Assembly (NCBI GenBank): GCA_964598695.1
Contig: CAZRDB010000016.1
Span: forward strand, 1-44,172
Direction: 5' to 3'
Source of the DNA: CAZRDB01 sp964598695
Lineage (GTDB): Bacteria; Armatimonadota; Zipacnadia; UBA1398
Length of the DNA: 44,172 bases
In this document: positions 1 through 8,718 of the stretch, one piece after another
Layout of the letters: the number at the start of each line of letters is the position of its first letter
Numbering within the stretch: the first letter of the stretch is position 1
The notes under the pieces: generated by a model
What the model was told of the DNA's origin: nothing
Database searches by the model: none
Seen by the model: only the letters and a program-made list of their open reading frames with translations
Program-made: the position numbers and the translations under genes

Positions 1-86
1 CCTTCCTCGCATCTGACGTCGCCCTTCTTCACGTAACTAGCCTACAGCCTAGCGCCGACTCAGGGACGACGGATCTCAGCTTGCAA

Positions 87-106
87 CTCCCCCGCTAGCG
101 GGGGAG
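87..106 (-). terminator. Perfect palindrome after the four-gene minus operon
   Basis: A perfect 20-nt palindrome (CTCCCCCGCT followed by its reverse complement) lies 19 nt past the stop of the gene ending at 125. It would form a GC-rich hairpin in the minus-strand transcript. No clear U run follows, so it may be a Rho-assisted or processing-type 3' end rather than a classical terminator. The remaining 86 nt to the window edge show nothing recognisable. Confidence 0.45.
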
Positions 107-124
107 GCCGGGGAGGCGCTCCCC

Positions 125-643
125 CTACACCAGCTCCGTCAATGCCGGCCCGACGGCTACGCCGACGGCGCCGAGCGCCGAGCAGAAGCTCTCCGGGCCG
201 TCCGAGCCCACGAGCACGCGCTGGTCGCTCGCGAGCGTGAGCAAGGCCCTGCGGTCCCCTCTTCCCGTGTAGGCCCGGACACCGACGCGGAGCCCCGGCT
301 TGAACCCCCAGCCACCGAACTGGCGCAGTGGATCGTAGGTCACGGGCTGGCACGAGACGATCTCGCCAACATCCCATCCTGCGCCGAAGACGCCCAGCCG
401 GACCCGGAGGGTGCGGTTGGTCACCCGGACGCGGAGCCCCCCCAGCATGGGGACCAGCAGCAGCCCGTCCACCAGCAACACGAAGGGGCACACGATGTAG
501 CCGACGGTCCGGGTCTCCGGGTTCGCGGCGACCAGCACCGCAACCACCGCGAGTGAGCCCAGGCACGACACCAGAACGACCAGGGCCGCCCACCCGGGCA
601 CGGGCTGCCGCTCCTCGTGCACGACCTGCTCGAGATCCTGCAT
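125..643 (-). CDS. Two-TM membrane protein, unknown function
   Basis: This 172-residue protein has not been assigned to a named family. A short charged cytoplasmic head (residues 1-15) precedes two hydrophobic segments at about 18-40 and 47-68. A soluble C-terminal domain follows and appears beta-rich (LRVRVTNRTLRVRLGVFG, then alternating hydrophobic strands). This plan is typical of bacterial PH-like membrane proteins, but similarity is by architecture only. The ATG at 643 has a good upstream GGGAGG. The gene is last in the ubiD-menG-TPR operon, 51 nt after its neighbour, and a hairpin lies just beyond. A role at the membrane is likely; nothing more specific can be supported. Confidence 0.72.
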   Translation of the reverse strand: MQDLEQVVHEERQPVPGWAALVVLVSCLGSLAVVAVLVAANPETRTVGYIVCPFVLLVDGLLLVPMLGGLRVRVTNRTLRVRLGVFGAGWDVGEIVSCQPVTYDPLRQFGGWGFKPGLRVGVRAYTGRGDRRALLTLASDQRVLVGSDGPESFCSALGAVGVAVGPALTELV

Positions 644-694
644 CGTGGCGCCTCCCTTTCCCTCCCGGACGCGCCGGCCGGCCGCGGGTGGCGG

Positions 695-1522
695 CTACTT
701 CGGCGCGCCGGCCACGAGATCCCGCACGAGCTGCTCCTCGCCCGTCACCCGGGCCACCCACAGCGACTCGGTGGGCTCGACCTCGAAGCCCGGGCGGCCT
801 CGCACGAACCGGAGCAGCTCGGCGTCCAGCTTGTCCTGCCAGGTCTTGTCGGCCGCGAGCTGCTTCTCGAACCGCGCGATCATCGCCGGGTCCTTCTGCT
901 GCTTCGCGAGCGTGACCAGCTCCGCCGAGGCCTGGCAGCGGAAGGTCGCCCCGACGCGGAGGTGGACCATGTCCGGCGGCTCCACCGCAGCCAGGCGCAG
1001 CCCGAGTTCGCGCAACCGGACCAGGCCCTTGCTGCCCGCCGGCGCAGCGCCGGTCAACAAGGCCATGCGGTACCCGGTCTCGGCATCGCGGAGGGCCTGT
1101 AGCTCGCGGTCGATCTCGGCGCGGCCGGGCAGCCTGGCGGCGTCGGTGTACTGCGTCCATCGCTTCTCGGCCAGGGCGGCGTCGAGGGTCTGCTCGGCGC
1201 CCGCGTAGTCCTGCTGCAGGACGCGGGCGGCGAACCGGAAGACGCTCGTGTAGCCATTGCCCGGATCGCTCCGTTCGACCTGCGCGAGCGCCGCCTCGGC
1301 CTCCTGCGGCTTCCCCTCGGCGAGCAGGGCCAGCGCCTCCCGGAGCGCCCTCCCCGCCTCGGCGCGCGCGGCGACCGCCGGGTCGACCCCGCGTGCCTGC
1401 CGGCCGCGTCCGGGCTCGTCGTCCCCTGCCCGCCCACGGCCGAGGATCAGCCCACCTGCCGCGGCGGCGACGCAAGCGACGAGCGCGAGGAGGACCCAGC
1501 GCAGGGAGGAGGAGCGGTTCAT
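695..1522 (-). CDS. Membrane-anchored TPR-like helical protein
   Basis: A 275-residue protein with an N-terminal hydrophobic segment (about residues 9-27, preceded by Arg) that could be a signal anchor. A helical, Ala/Glu-rich region follows with a TPR-like stretch (REALALLAEGKPQEAEAALA and the following repeat). The rest is charged and probably extracytoplasmic, with no catalytic motif. It starts 21 nt after menG and is probably co-transcribed with ubiD and menG, although its content does not suggest a step in quinone synthesis. A scaffold role in a membrane complex is a guess. The start at 1522 places the hydrophobic segment correctly, but its ribosome site is weak. Confidence 0.7.
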   Translation of the reverse strand: MNRSSSLRWVLLALVACVAAAAGGLILGRGRAGDDEPGRGRQARGVDPAVAARAEAGRALREALALLAEGKPQEAEAALAQVERSDPGNGYTSVFRFAARVLQQDYAGAEQTLDAALAEKRWTQYTDAARLPGRAEIDRELQALRDAETGYRMALLTGAAPAGSKGLVRLRELGLRLAAVEPPDMVHLRVGATFRCQASAELVTLAKQQKDPAMIARFEKQLAADKTWQDKLDAELLRFVRGRPGFEVEPTESLWVARVTGEEQLVRDLVAGAPK

Positions 1523-1543
1523 CTCGGTGCCACCAATCCGGTA

Positions 1544-2278
1544 TCAGCGCTTGCGCGCGACGACGAGGCTCACGACCCCGAAGCACCGCCGCTCGCAGCG
1601 CAGCGGCGCGAAGCCGAGCCGTTCCAGCCGCGCGAGGAACTCCGCCTCGCTGTCGAACGCGTCGATGGTGCTTGGGAGATAGGTGTACGCGGCGCGGTCG
1701 CCGCCGAGCAGCACCGCCAGCCGTGGCAGCACGGCGCGCCGGTACCAGGCGCCCAGCGCGGCGCCGGGGCCGGAGGGCGGCCGGAGGAACTCGAGCACGC
1801 CGAGCGCGCCGCCAGGGCGGAGCACCCGCCACAGCTCGGCGAGGCCCGCGTCGAGGTCGGCGAGGTTCCGTAGCCCGAAGGTCACGGTCGCGCCGTCGAA
1901 CCCGGCCTCGGGGAAGGGCAACCGCAAGCCGTCGGCGGCACAGAGATGCACCCGGCCGGCGAGACCCGCACGCGCACACTTCCGAGCGCCCAGGAGAACC
2001 ATCGGCAGGGCGAAGTCGGCGCCCACCACCACGCCTCCCCGCCGGCGGGCCAGCTCGAGTGCCATGTCACCCGTCCCACAGCACAGGTCGAGTAGCAGCG
2101 GGCTCTCGGCCACCGGCAGGACGGCGGCGAGGCGGCGACGCCAGAGAGCGTCCATCCCGAAGCTGAGCGCGTGGTTGAGGAAGTCGTAGCGCGGGGCGAT
2201 GCCGCCGAACAGCGCGCGGACCTCCTCGCCGGAGCGTCCGAGCGGATGGCTGGGTCGGGGCTCGGGGGCGGGGCTCAC
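1544..2278 (-). CDS. menG: Demethylmenaquinone methyltransferase (UbiE/MenG family)
   Basis: This SAM-dependent C-methyltransferase of 244 residues would methylate demethylmenaquinone in the last step of menaquinone synthesis. The UbiE/MenG hallmarks are visible: the N-terminal IAPRYDFLNHALSFG signature, SAM motif I LLLDLCCGTGDMAL, and the family motif VTFGLRNLADLDAGLAELWRVLRPGG followed by LEFLRPPS. A longer in-frame ORF extends to 2545 but would overlap ubiD heavily. The GTG at 2278 overlaps the ubiD stop as GTGA, giving translational coupling and a normal family length. No ubiquinone-specific hydroxylases are in the window, so menaquinone is more likely than ubiquinone. Confidence 0.9.
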   Translation of the reverse strand: MSPAPEPRPSHPLGRSGEEVRALFGGIAPRYDFLNHALSFGMDALWRRRLAAVLPVAESPLLLDLCCGTGDMALELARRRGGVVVGADFALPMVLLGARKCARAGLAGRVHLCAADGLRLPFPEAGFDGATVTFGLRNLADLDAGLAELWRVLRPGGALGVLEFLRPPSGPGAALGAWYRRAVLPRLAVLLGGDRAAYTYLPSTIDAFDSEAEFLARLERLGFAPLRCERRCFGVVSLVVARKR

Positions 2279-3732
2279 CGCTCGATCCCGAGCACGGGCC
2301 ACAGCGCGTCGATCCGGGCGCGGACCTCGGGCGCCATGACGATGTCGCCGGGCCACTCGCGGGTATGGCCTTCGCTCGGCCACTTCCGGGTCGCGTCGAA
2401 GCCGATCTTGCCGCCGACGTGGGGGCGGGGCCCGGAGTGATCGAGGGCGTCGACCGGCCCCTCGAACGAGAGCACATCGCGAACGAAGTCGGTGTTGTTG
2501 CCGAGCCGCCAGATCACCGTGCCGAGGTCCTGAACGTCCACCCACTCGTCGACGACGATGATCATCTTGGTGAACATCATCTGCCCGAGGCCCCAGAGCG
2601 CGTTCATCACCTTGCGCGCGTGGTGAGGGTAGGCTTTGCGGATCGAGACGATGCAGAGGTTATGGAAGATCCCCTCGAGCGGGAGGTTCATGTCGACGAT
2701 CTCGGGCAGAGTGAGCTTGAGCATGGGGAGGAAGAGCCGCTCCGTGGCCTTGGCCATGTAGCAGTCCTCCATCGGCGGGCGCCCGACGATGGTCGCGGGG
2801 TAGATCGGCTCGCGCGCCCGCGTGATGCAGGTCAGGTGGAAGACGGGGTACTCGTCGGCGAGGCTGTAGTAGCCCGTGTGGTCGCCGAAGGGCCCCTCGG
2901 TCCGCCGCTCGCCCGGCTCGACGTAGCCCTCGAGGACGTACTCGGCATCGGCGGGGACCTCCAGGTCAACCGTCTCGCAGCGCACCAGCGGGACCGGCTT
3001 GCCCCGGAGGAAGCTCGCGAACAGGAACTCGTCGACCCCCTCGGGCAGCGGCGCCGTGGCGGAGTAGGTCACGGCGGGGTCGCTCCCGAGCGCGACGGCG
3101 ACCTCGAGCCGCCTCCCGAGCCGCTCGGCGGCGCGGTAGTGGCCGGCGCCGACCTTGTGCGTGTGCCAGTGCATCCCGGAGGTATGCTCGTCGTACACGT
3201 GCATCCGGTACATGCCGACGTTGCGCAGCCCGGTCTCGGGGTGCTTCGTGACCACGATGGGGAGGGTGATGAACCGTCCTCCATCCTCCGGCCAACAGGT
3301 GAGGACGGGCAAGTCGGTCAGCCGCGCCTCGGCGCCCCGGAGGATCACCTCGCGGCAGCGGCCGTCCGAGACGCGCTTCGGCAGCGCCGTCCGCAGGCTC
3401 AGGAGGTCGCCGAGGGTGCGAAGCGCGTCGCCGAAGCCCTGCGGCGGCGCCATGTGGAGCAGCTCCTCGATGCGTGCCGCCTGGTCGTCGATGCGGTCGG
3501 TCGAGAGCGCCATCGCCATGCGCTTGGTGGAGCCGAATGCGTTGGCAAGGACGGGGACGGAGAAACCCGTCGGCCGCTCGAAGAGCAGTGCGGGCCCGCC
3601 GGCCGGGAGCTTGCAGGCGCGGTCGATGACCTCGGTCATCTCGAGATCGGGCGAGAGCGGCTCGCGGACCCGGACCAGCTCGCCGGCCGTCTCGAGCGCT
3701 CGGAGAAAGCCCGGCAAGCCGTCGTAGGCCAC
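2275..3732 (-). CDS. ubiD: UbiD-family prenylated-FMN decarboxylase (menaquinone/MqnL-like)
   Basis: A UbiD-family decarboxylase of 485 residues that would use prenylated FMN to remove a carboxylate from an aromatic or quinone precursor. The N-terminus is typical (GLPGFLRALETAGELVRV) and conserved blocks include GPFGDHTGYYS, PATIVGRPPMEDCYM, LPEIVDMNLPLEG and ending blocks DALDHSGPRPHVGGKIGFD. The GTG at 3732 gives this normal start with an AAGGG site; the longer frame to 4002 would run over the divergent gene. Direct coupling to menG suggests decarboxylation before methylation in menaquinone synthesis. If the organism uses the futalosine route, this is the MqnL position. A UbiX/MqnM partner making prFMN must lie elsewhere. 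A good promoter lies at 3796-3824. Confidence 0.88.
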   Translation of the reverse strand: MAYDGLPGFLRALETAGELVRVREPLSPDLEMTEVIDRACKLPAGGPALLFERPTGFSVPVLANAFGSTKRMAMALSTDRIDDQAARIEELLHMAPPQGFGDALRTLGDLLSLRTALPKRVSDGRCREVILRGAEARLTDLPVLTCWPEDGGRFITLPIVVTKHPETGLRNVGMYRMHVYDEHTSGMHWHTHKVGAGHYRAAERLGRRLEVAVALGSDPAVTYSATAPLPEGVDEFLFASFLRGKPVPLVRCETVDLEVPADAEYVLEGYVEPGERRTEGPFGDHTGYYSLADEYPVFHLTCITRAREPIYPATIVGRPPMEDCYMAKATERLFLPMLKLTLPEIVDMNLPLEGIFHNLCIVSIRKAYPHHARKVMNALWGLGQMMFTKMIIVVDEWVDVQDLGTVIWRLGNNTDFVRDVLSFEGPVDALDHSGPRPHVGGKIGFDATRKWPSEGHTREWPGDIVMAPEVRARIDALWPVLGIER

Positions 3733-3795
3733 TGCGACCGCCCTTCGCGTCTGCCGCCACCCCACGTAATGCCCGTGGCCCTCCCCGCGCACCCG

Positions 3796-3824
3796 GTTGT
3801 ACCATAGCGGAGAGCGCGTGCCAA
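3796..3824 (-). promoter_or_regulatory. Sigma70-type promoter for ubiD operon
   Basis: Read on the minus strand: a -35 box TTGGCA (plus 3819-3824), a 17-nt spacer, and a -10 box TACAAC (plus 3796-3801). The predicted transcription start near 3789 gives a leader of about 57 nt before the ubiD GTG. Spacing is ideal and both boxes match consensus at four or more positions. Confidence 0.6.
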
Positions 3825-3888
3825 GCGAGGCGGGCAGCCTGCCGCGCGGGAACGGAACCGATGCCAGCCAGATTGGGGAGGTGTGGAG

Positions 3889-4372
3889 ATGACCCGGAGA
3901 CGGCGCGTCACGCTCCTGACGGTGTTGGGCGCCCTGGCGCTGGTGGTGGGCCTCCTCGCGGCGTTCCGGCCCGATCGCCGGACCGATGCCGAGAAGGTGC
4001 AAGCTCTCCTGGACGAGTGCTCGGCCGCGACCGAGGTCGAGTCGGTCACGCGGATCATGCGGCTGCTCGCCGATGACTACAGCGACGATCTCGGCGCCTC
4101 GGCGGTCTCGCTGCGCACCCAGCTCCGGCAGGCCTTTGTCGGCCCGACGGAGTGGCGTGTATCATGGGCGATCAAGGAGATGCGGCCCCTCGACGAGGAG
4201 TCCTTCGAGGCTGTCCTCGCGATGCGCGTTCGCCAGCTCTCCAGCGGCGGGACGGTCGCCCTCGACCGCACCGCGGACCTCCACGTCACCTTCGTGCGCC
4301 AGGGGCGGGAGGTGAAGGCACAGCGCGTTCTCGGACTCCGCGCGCTCGCGGAGCGGGTGGAGGGAGAGTACT

Positions 4373-4383
<11 letters not shown>
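3889..4383 (+). CDS. Small membrane-anchored protein, unknown
   Basis: A 164-residue protein of unknown family. An Arg-rich N-terminus (MTRRRRV) is followed by one hydrophobic segment (about residues 8-26), so it is probably an inner-membrane anchored protein with a periplasmic body. The body begins with a helical region (DAEKVQALLDECSAATEVES) and ends in beta-type strands (TVALDRTADLHVTFVRQG), a layout reminiscent of NTF2/SnoaL-like folds. That resemblance is by eye only. The ATG at 3889 sits 7 nt after GGAGG; the in-frame GTG at 3883 overlaps that site and is less likely. Its 3' end overlaps the start of the threonine aldolase gene by 11 nt. Confidence 0.72.
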
Positions 4384-5434
<1,051 letters not shown>

Positions 5435-5462
5435 CTGCCACGACCACCGGAGGAGTCCGTCC

Positions 5463-6269
5463 ATGTCGATCACCGAGACCATTGCCGAGGCGAGGGCCGC
5501 CGGACGGCGCCTTGTCCGCCTCGACCCGCCCGGCATCACCGCGATCCTCGAGCCGGAGGTGACCCTGCTCGCCGGCACCCGGTTCGAGGCGCTGCCCGAG
5601 GACCTGCGCGACCGCTGGACCACCGACGCCCGCGAACACAGCGGCGAGGCGTTGCTGGAGGTCGCGGGACGCGCCTGCTACCAGAGCTGGCACAACCCCG
5701 CCGGGCGCACCAACCACGAGTACCTCGCGAACATCGTGGCCCAGGGCCATGGCTCGGTGCTCGAGCACGCCAACTACTCGCTCTACCTCCGCGGGGTCTC
5801 GCGCAGCCTGACGCACGAGCTGGTGCGCCACCGCGCCGGCTGCGCCTACAGCCAGCTCAGCCAGCGGTACGTCGACTCCTCCGAGGTGGCCTTCGTCATC
5901 CCGCCGGCGCTGTACGTGGGCGAGGACCTCCTCCGGCGGTGGGCGGAGTCGTGTGCGGGCGCGCTGGCCGCGTACCAGGCGCTCACCGAGGCGCTCGAGG
6001 GGCGGATCGCGGGCATCAAGAAGCGGCGCGAGGCCGCCCGGGCCGTCCTACCCAACTGCACCGAGACCCACATCGTGATGACCGCCAATGTGCGCGCCTG
6101 GCGCCACATCCTCTGGATGCGGGGCTCGGAGCATGCGGAGGCGGAGATCCGGCGGCTCTCCGCGGCGATCCTGCCGGTGCTCCAGGAGGCGATCCCCGCG
6201 TTCTGGGACTACCGCGAGGGGACGGCGGCCGACGGCTACCCGACGGTCTGCCGCGAGGACGAGGGCTAG
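5463..6269 (+). CDS. thyX: Flavin-dependent thymidylate synthase
   Basis: A ThyX-family enzyme of 268 residues that makes dTMP from dUMP using methylene-tetrahydrofolate, FAD and NADPH. The ThyX signature RHRAGCAYSQLSQRY begins near residue 122. Other family features are GHGSVLEHANYSLYLRG and NCTETHIVMTANVRAWRHIL. The ATG at 5463 follows GGAGGAG. The gene continues the ltaE unit. Its TAG stop (6267-6269) shares the CTAG tetranucleotide with the stop of the convergent methyltransferase gene. ThyX does not release dihydrofolate, which would ease the need for dihydrofolate reductase; whether a thyA also exists cannot be seen here. Confidence 0.95.
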   Translation: MSITETIAEARAAGRRLVRLDPPGITAILEPEVTLLAGTRFEALPEDLRDRWTTDAREHSGEALLEVAGRACYQSWHNPAGRTNHEYLANIVAQGHGSVLEHANYSLYLRGVSRSLTHELVRHRAGCAYSQLSQRYVDSSEVAFVIPPALYVGEDLLRRWAESCAGALAAYQALTEALEGRIAGIKKRREAARAVLPNCTETHIVMTANVRAWRHILWMRGSEHAEAEIRRLSAAILPVLQEAIPAFWDYREGTAADGYPTVCREDEG

Positions 6270-8563
6270 GCCTCGACGGCCGGATCGAGGATCTCCTGCA
6301 TCATCCACGCCTGCTTGCCCGTGAGGCCGAAGCGCAGAGCCGTGAGCTGCGTCAGGATGCCCTCGAGACGTCGCTCCTCGATGACCTCCATCGCGATCTG
6401 CCGCAGGTCGTCGCTCGAGGGTGCGCTCCGCAGGTCGACGATCGCCTGTGAGGCCCGGGCGATCGCGTGGTCGAGGGGGCCCACATCGCCGCGCGAGGCG
6501 TGCCAGGCCATGCGCTCGGCGAGCGCCTCATCGAGGGGCGCAACCTTGGCGAGACTCCGTACGCCCTCGGTGCGCTCGAGCCGCGGCTGCGGCAGGGGGA
6601 TCCCCTTCAGGGGCGTGGCGTAGTACTCCCGCAGGCCGCCCTTCCGCTTGCCGCGGTGGGCGAACCAGAAGTCGAGGATCCGGCTGTTCAGCATGCCCGC
6701 GAGCCACGCGAAGTGGCGCGGGTCGGGCAGGCCCGTCACGAAGTAGACATCGGCGCTTGCGAACGCGGGCGTCTCCGAGTAGGCGAAGGTGTTGCGCGCC
6801 GCCCGGTGCGGGCAGAGGAGCTTCGGGCCCGTGAACAGGCTCTCCGACCGGGGCCAGTGGAGGCGCCACCAGGGGATCGTACCCTCGCGCACCTCGCGGC
6901 GTTCCTCGAGCAGGCTCCGGTAGCGGGTCAGGTGCTGGACGACCTGGGGCGGGCAGGCCTCGAGCGGCACGCTGCCATCGAGGTAGACGACGAACCGCTG
7001 CGGCCCCCCGGCGGCGAGCCCGTAGCGCTCGATCTCGGAGTTCTTGTACAGCGGGCGGAGCACCGGGCAGGGAACGCGCAGGCCCGCCATCTCGAGTTCC
7101 GACCGCTCGAGGACGAAGATGCCCTCCCCCAGTAGGTACGAGCCCGCCGTGAGCCGGCCGGCGTTGCCGTGGGAGACCCGGTCGGCGCCGGTGATCAGCC
7201 CCTGGCTGACGCGGGCGATCTCGCCGAGCCGGGCGCCCGCCGCGTCGATCCGCTCGAGGACCGATTCGGTCCGCCGATCGGTGGGGATGTGCCACGAGCC
7301 GCCCGCGCCCGCGGGGCGGACCAGCTCGCCGAGTCCGGCGCGCACCGACGCGTTGGCCACCCGGCCCTTCGCCTCTGGCGCCGCCTCGAGCGCCTCCTCC
7401 ACGGCCTGGCAGACGGCATCGAGCGGGCCGGGCCGCACGACGCGGGCCCAGCGCATCGCGCCGTCCTCGCGCTCCGAGGAGTCCTTGCGGAGCACGACGA
7501 GCAGGCTCTGCTGACCGGGTGCGCCGGCGAAGAGCCGCTGCTCGCCGAAGTCGACCATCTCGACGACATGGGCCCGGGCGTCAAGGCTCTCGCGGAGACG
7601 CGACGCGCCATCGGCCGTCAGCCAGTAGGCGGTCGTGAGGAAGCCGATCAGGCCGCCCGGGCGGACGCGGTCGAGCGCCAGCTCGAGGAAGTAGTAGAGG
7701 AGGTCGGCCCGGGCCGTTCGCAGCTCGGCGAGCGGCGGCATGCCCTCGCACAGCCGATCGAAGTAGCCCTTGTTGCGGCGCTCGCCGAGGTAAGGCGGGT
7801 TGGCGCAGCACAGATCGTACGACTCGGCCGCCTCATCGCCGAAGCGCCACAGGCTGTTCTCGAGCACGAGCTGGGGCGGAGGCAGCGGACGGTCGCTCTC
7901 CGGCAGGCGCAGCAGCAGATTGGCTTGAGCGAGGCAGTGGCTCACGCGGGACAGCTCGGAGCCGGCCACCGACCGGAGCATCGTCTCGGCGCTCTCGCCG
8001 CGCTCCCGCAGGTGCGCGAGGTACGGCACCACGAGCCGACCGGTGCCCATGGCGGGATCGTACAGCCGGCCTCGGGCTCCGCGGGCCACGAGCCGCCGCA
8101 GCAGCAGGCCGGCGACGGGACGGGGCGTGTAGTACTGGCAACCGTCGCGCTGGCTCCCGCGCTCCATCCAGGCGCCGAAGACCTCGCCGAGGTCGTCCCA
8201 GGGGCCGGAGTCGGCAGCGAGGATCCGGGCATCGAGGGCGGCCGAGCGGAACTCGGCGGGCGCCTTGCGCGGCATCGCGACGCGGCCGGTGCCCACGAGC
8301 AGCGGGAAGATCGTACCGGCATGGGAGCCGAAGCTCGTGCGGAGCGCGGAGGAGACGCGGGAGAGGACGCCGGCGGGAGAGGCATCCTGAGACGAGGGCG
8401 AGATGCGCGCGTCGACCAGGAGGCGGGCCAGCCAGACGAAGGCGTTCTCCGTCTCGGTCAGGCCGGCGCCGGCCGCGGGCAGTTCGCCACCCAGTTGGAG
8501 CAGACGGCGTAGCGCATCGGCAGCGGGCCGGGCGCTCTCCGCCAGCATTCGCGTCTTTAGCAT
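6266..8563 (-). CDS. Orphan N6-adenine DNA methyltransferase (Eco57I/TaqI-like)
   Basis: A 765-residue gamma-type N6-adenine DNA methyltransferase. A helical N-terminal domain (1-140) precedes motif X (CQYYTPRPVAGLLL, about 143-156), SAM motif I (YDPAMGTG, 168-175) and catalytic motif IV NPPY (255-258). The Rossmann core continues to about 420, followed by a long C-terminal target-recognition domain ending in the WLAGMLNSRILDFWF type segment. No PD-(D/E)XK nuclease motif is obvious at the N-terminus and no restriction gene is adjacent, so it looks like a solitary modifier. The ATG at 8563 has AAAAAGG 8 nt upstream; an in-frame ATG at 8629 is an alternative. It converges on thyX with a 4-nt stop overlap. 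Confidence 0.85.
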   Translation of the reverse strand: MLKTRMLAESARPAADALRRLLQLGGELPAAGAGLTETENAFVWLARLLVDARISPSSQDASPAGVLSRVSSALRTSFGSHAGTIFPLLVGTGRVAMPRKAPAEFRSAALDARILAADSGPWDDLGEVFGAWMERGSQRDGCQYYTPRPVAGLLLRRLVARGARGRLYDPAMGTGRLVVPYLAHLRERGESAETMLRSVAGSELSRVSHCLAQANLLLRLPESDRPLPPPQLVLENSLWRFGDEAAESYDLCCANPPYLGERRNKGYFDRLCEGMPPLAELRTARADLLYYFLELALDRVRPGGLIGFLTTAYWLTADGASRLRESLDARAHVVEMVDFGEQRLFAGAPGQQSLLVVLRKDSSEREDGAMRWARVVRPGPLDAVCQAVEEALEAAPEAKGRVANASVRAGLGELVRPAGAGGSWHIPTDRRTESVLERIDAAGARLGEIARVSQGLITGADRVSHGNAGRLTAGSYLLGEGIFVLERSELEMAGLRVPCPVLRPLYKNSEIERYGLAAGGPQRFVVYLDGSVPLEACPPQVVQHLTRYRSLLEERREVREGTIPWWRLHWPRSESLFTGPKLLCPHRAARNTFAYSETPAFASADVYFVTGLPDPRHFAWLAGMLNSRILDFWFAHRGKRKGGLREYYATPLKGIPLPQPRLERTEGVRSLAKVAPLDEALAERMAWHASRGDVGPLDHAIARASQAIVDLRSAPSSDDLRQIAMEVIEERRLEGILTQLTALRFGLTGKQAWMMQEILDPAVEA

Positions 8564-8718
8564 GGTGAGTACCTTTTTGGCAAGTCCCCCTCCCACTAAA
8601 GGAACGGGACGGACGGGCGGAAGGTTCATGGGGCTTCGGCGGTCGGGCAGGTCGCGAGAGAGGCTTCCGAGAACCCTCCGGCATGGGTTCACTCATCCCG
8701 CGAAGGAGGCAGTTTGAG

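Noticed and set aside
60..1979. 639-codon open frame on minus strand
   Set aside because: Arg/Pro/Ala-rich composition with no domain; it is the shadow of menG and the two membrane-protein genes in another frame.
2365..3807. 480-codon plus-strand frame opposite ubiD
   Set aside because: Antisense shadow with no ribosome site or domain, fully covered by ubiD.
6266..8563. Defence system (BREX PglX or type IIG restriction enzyme)
   Set aside because: The methyltransferase is shorter than PglX and no BREX genes or nuclease motif lie around it.
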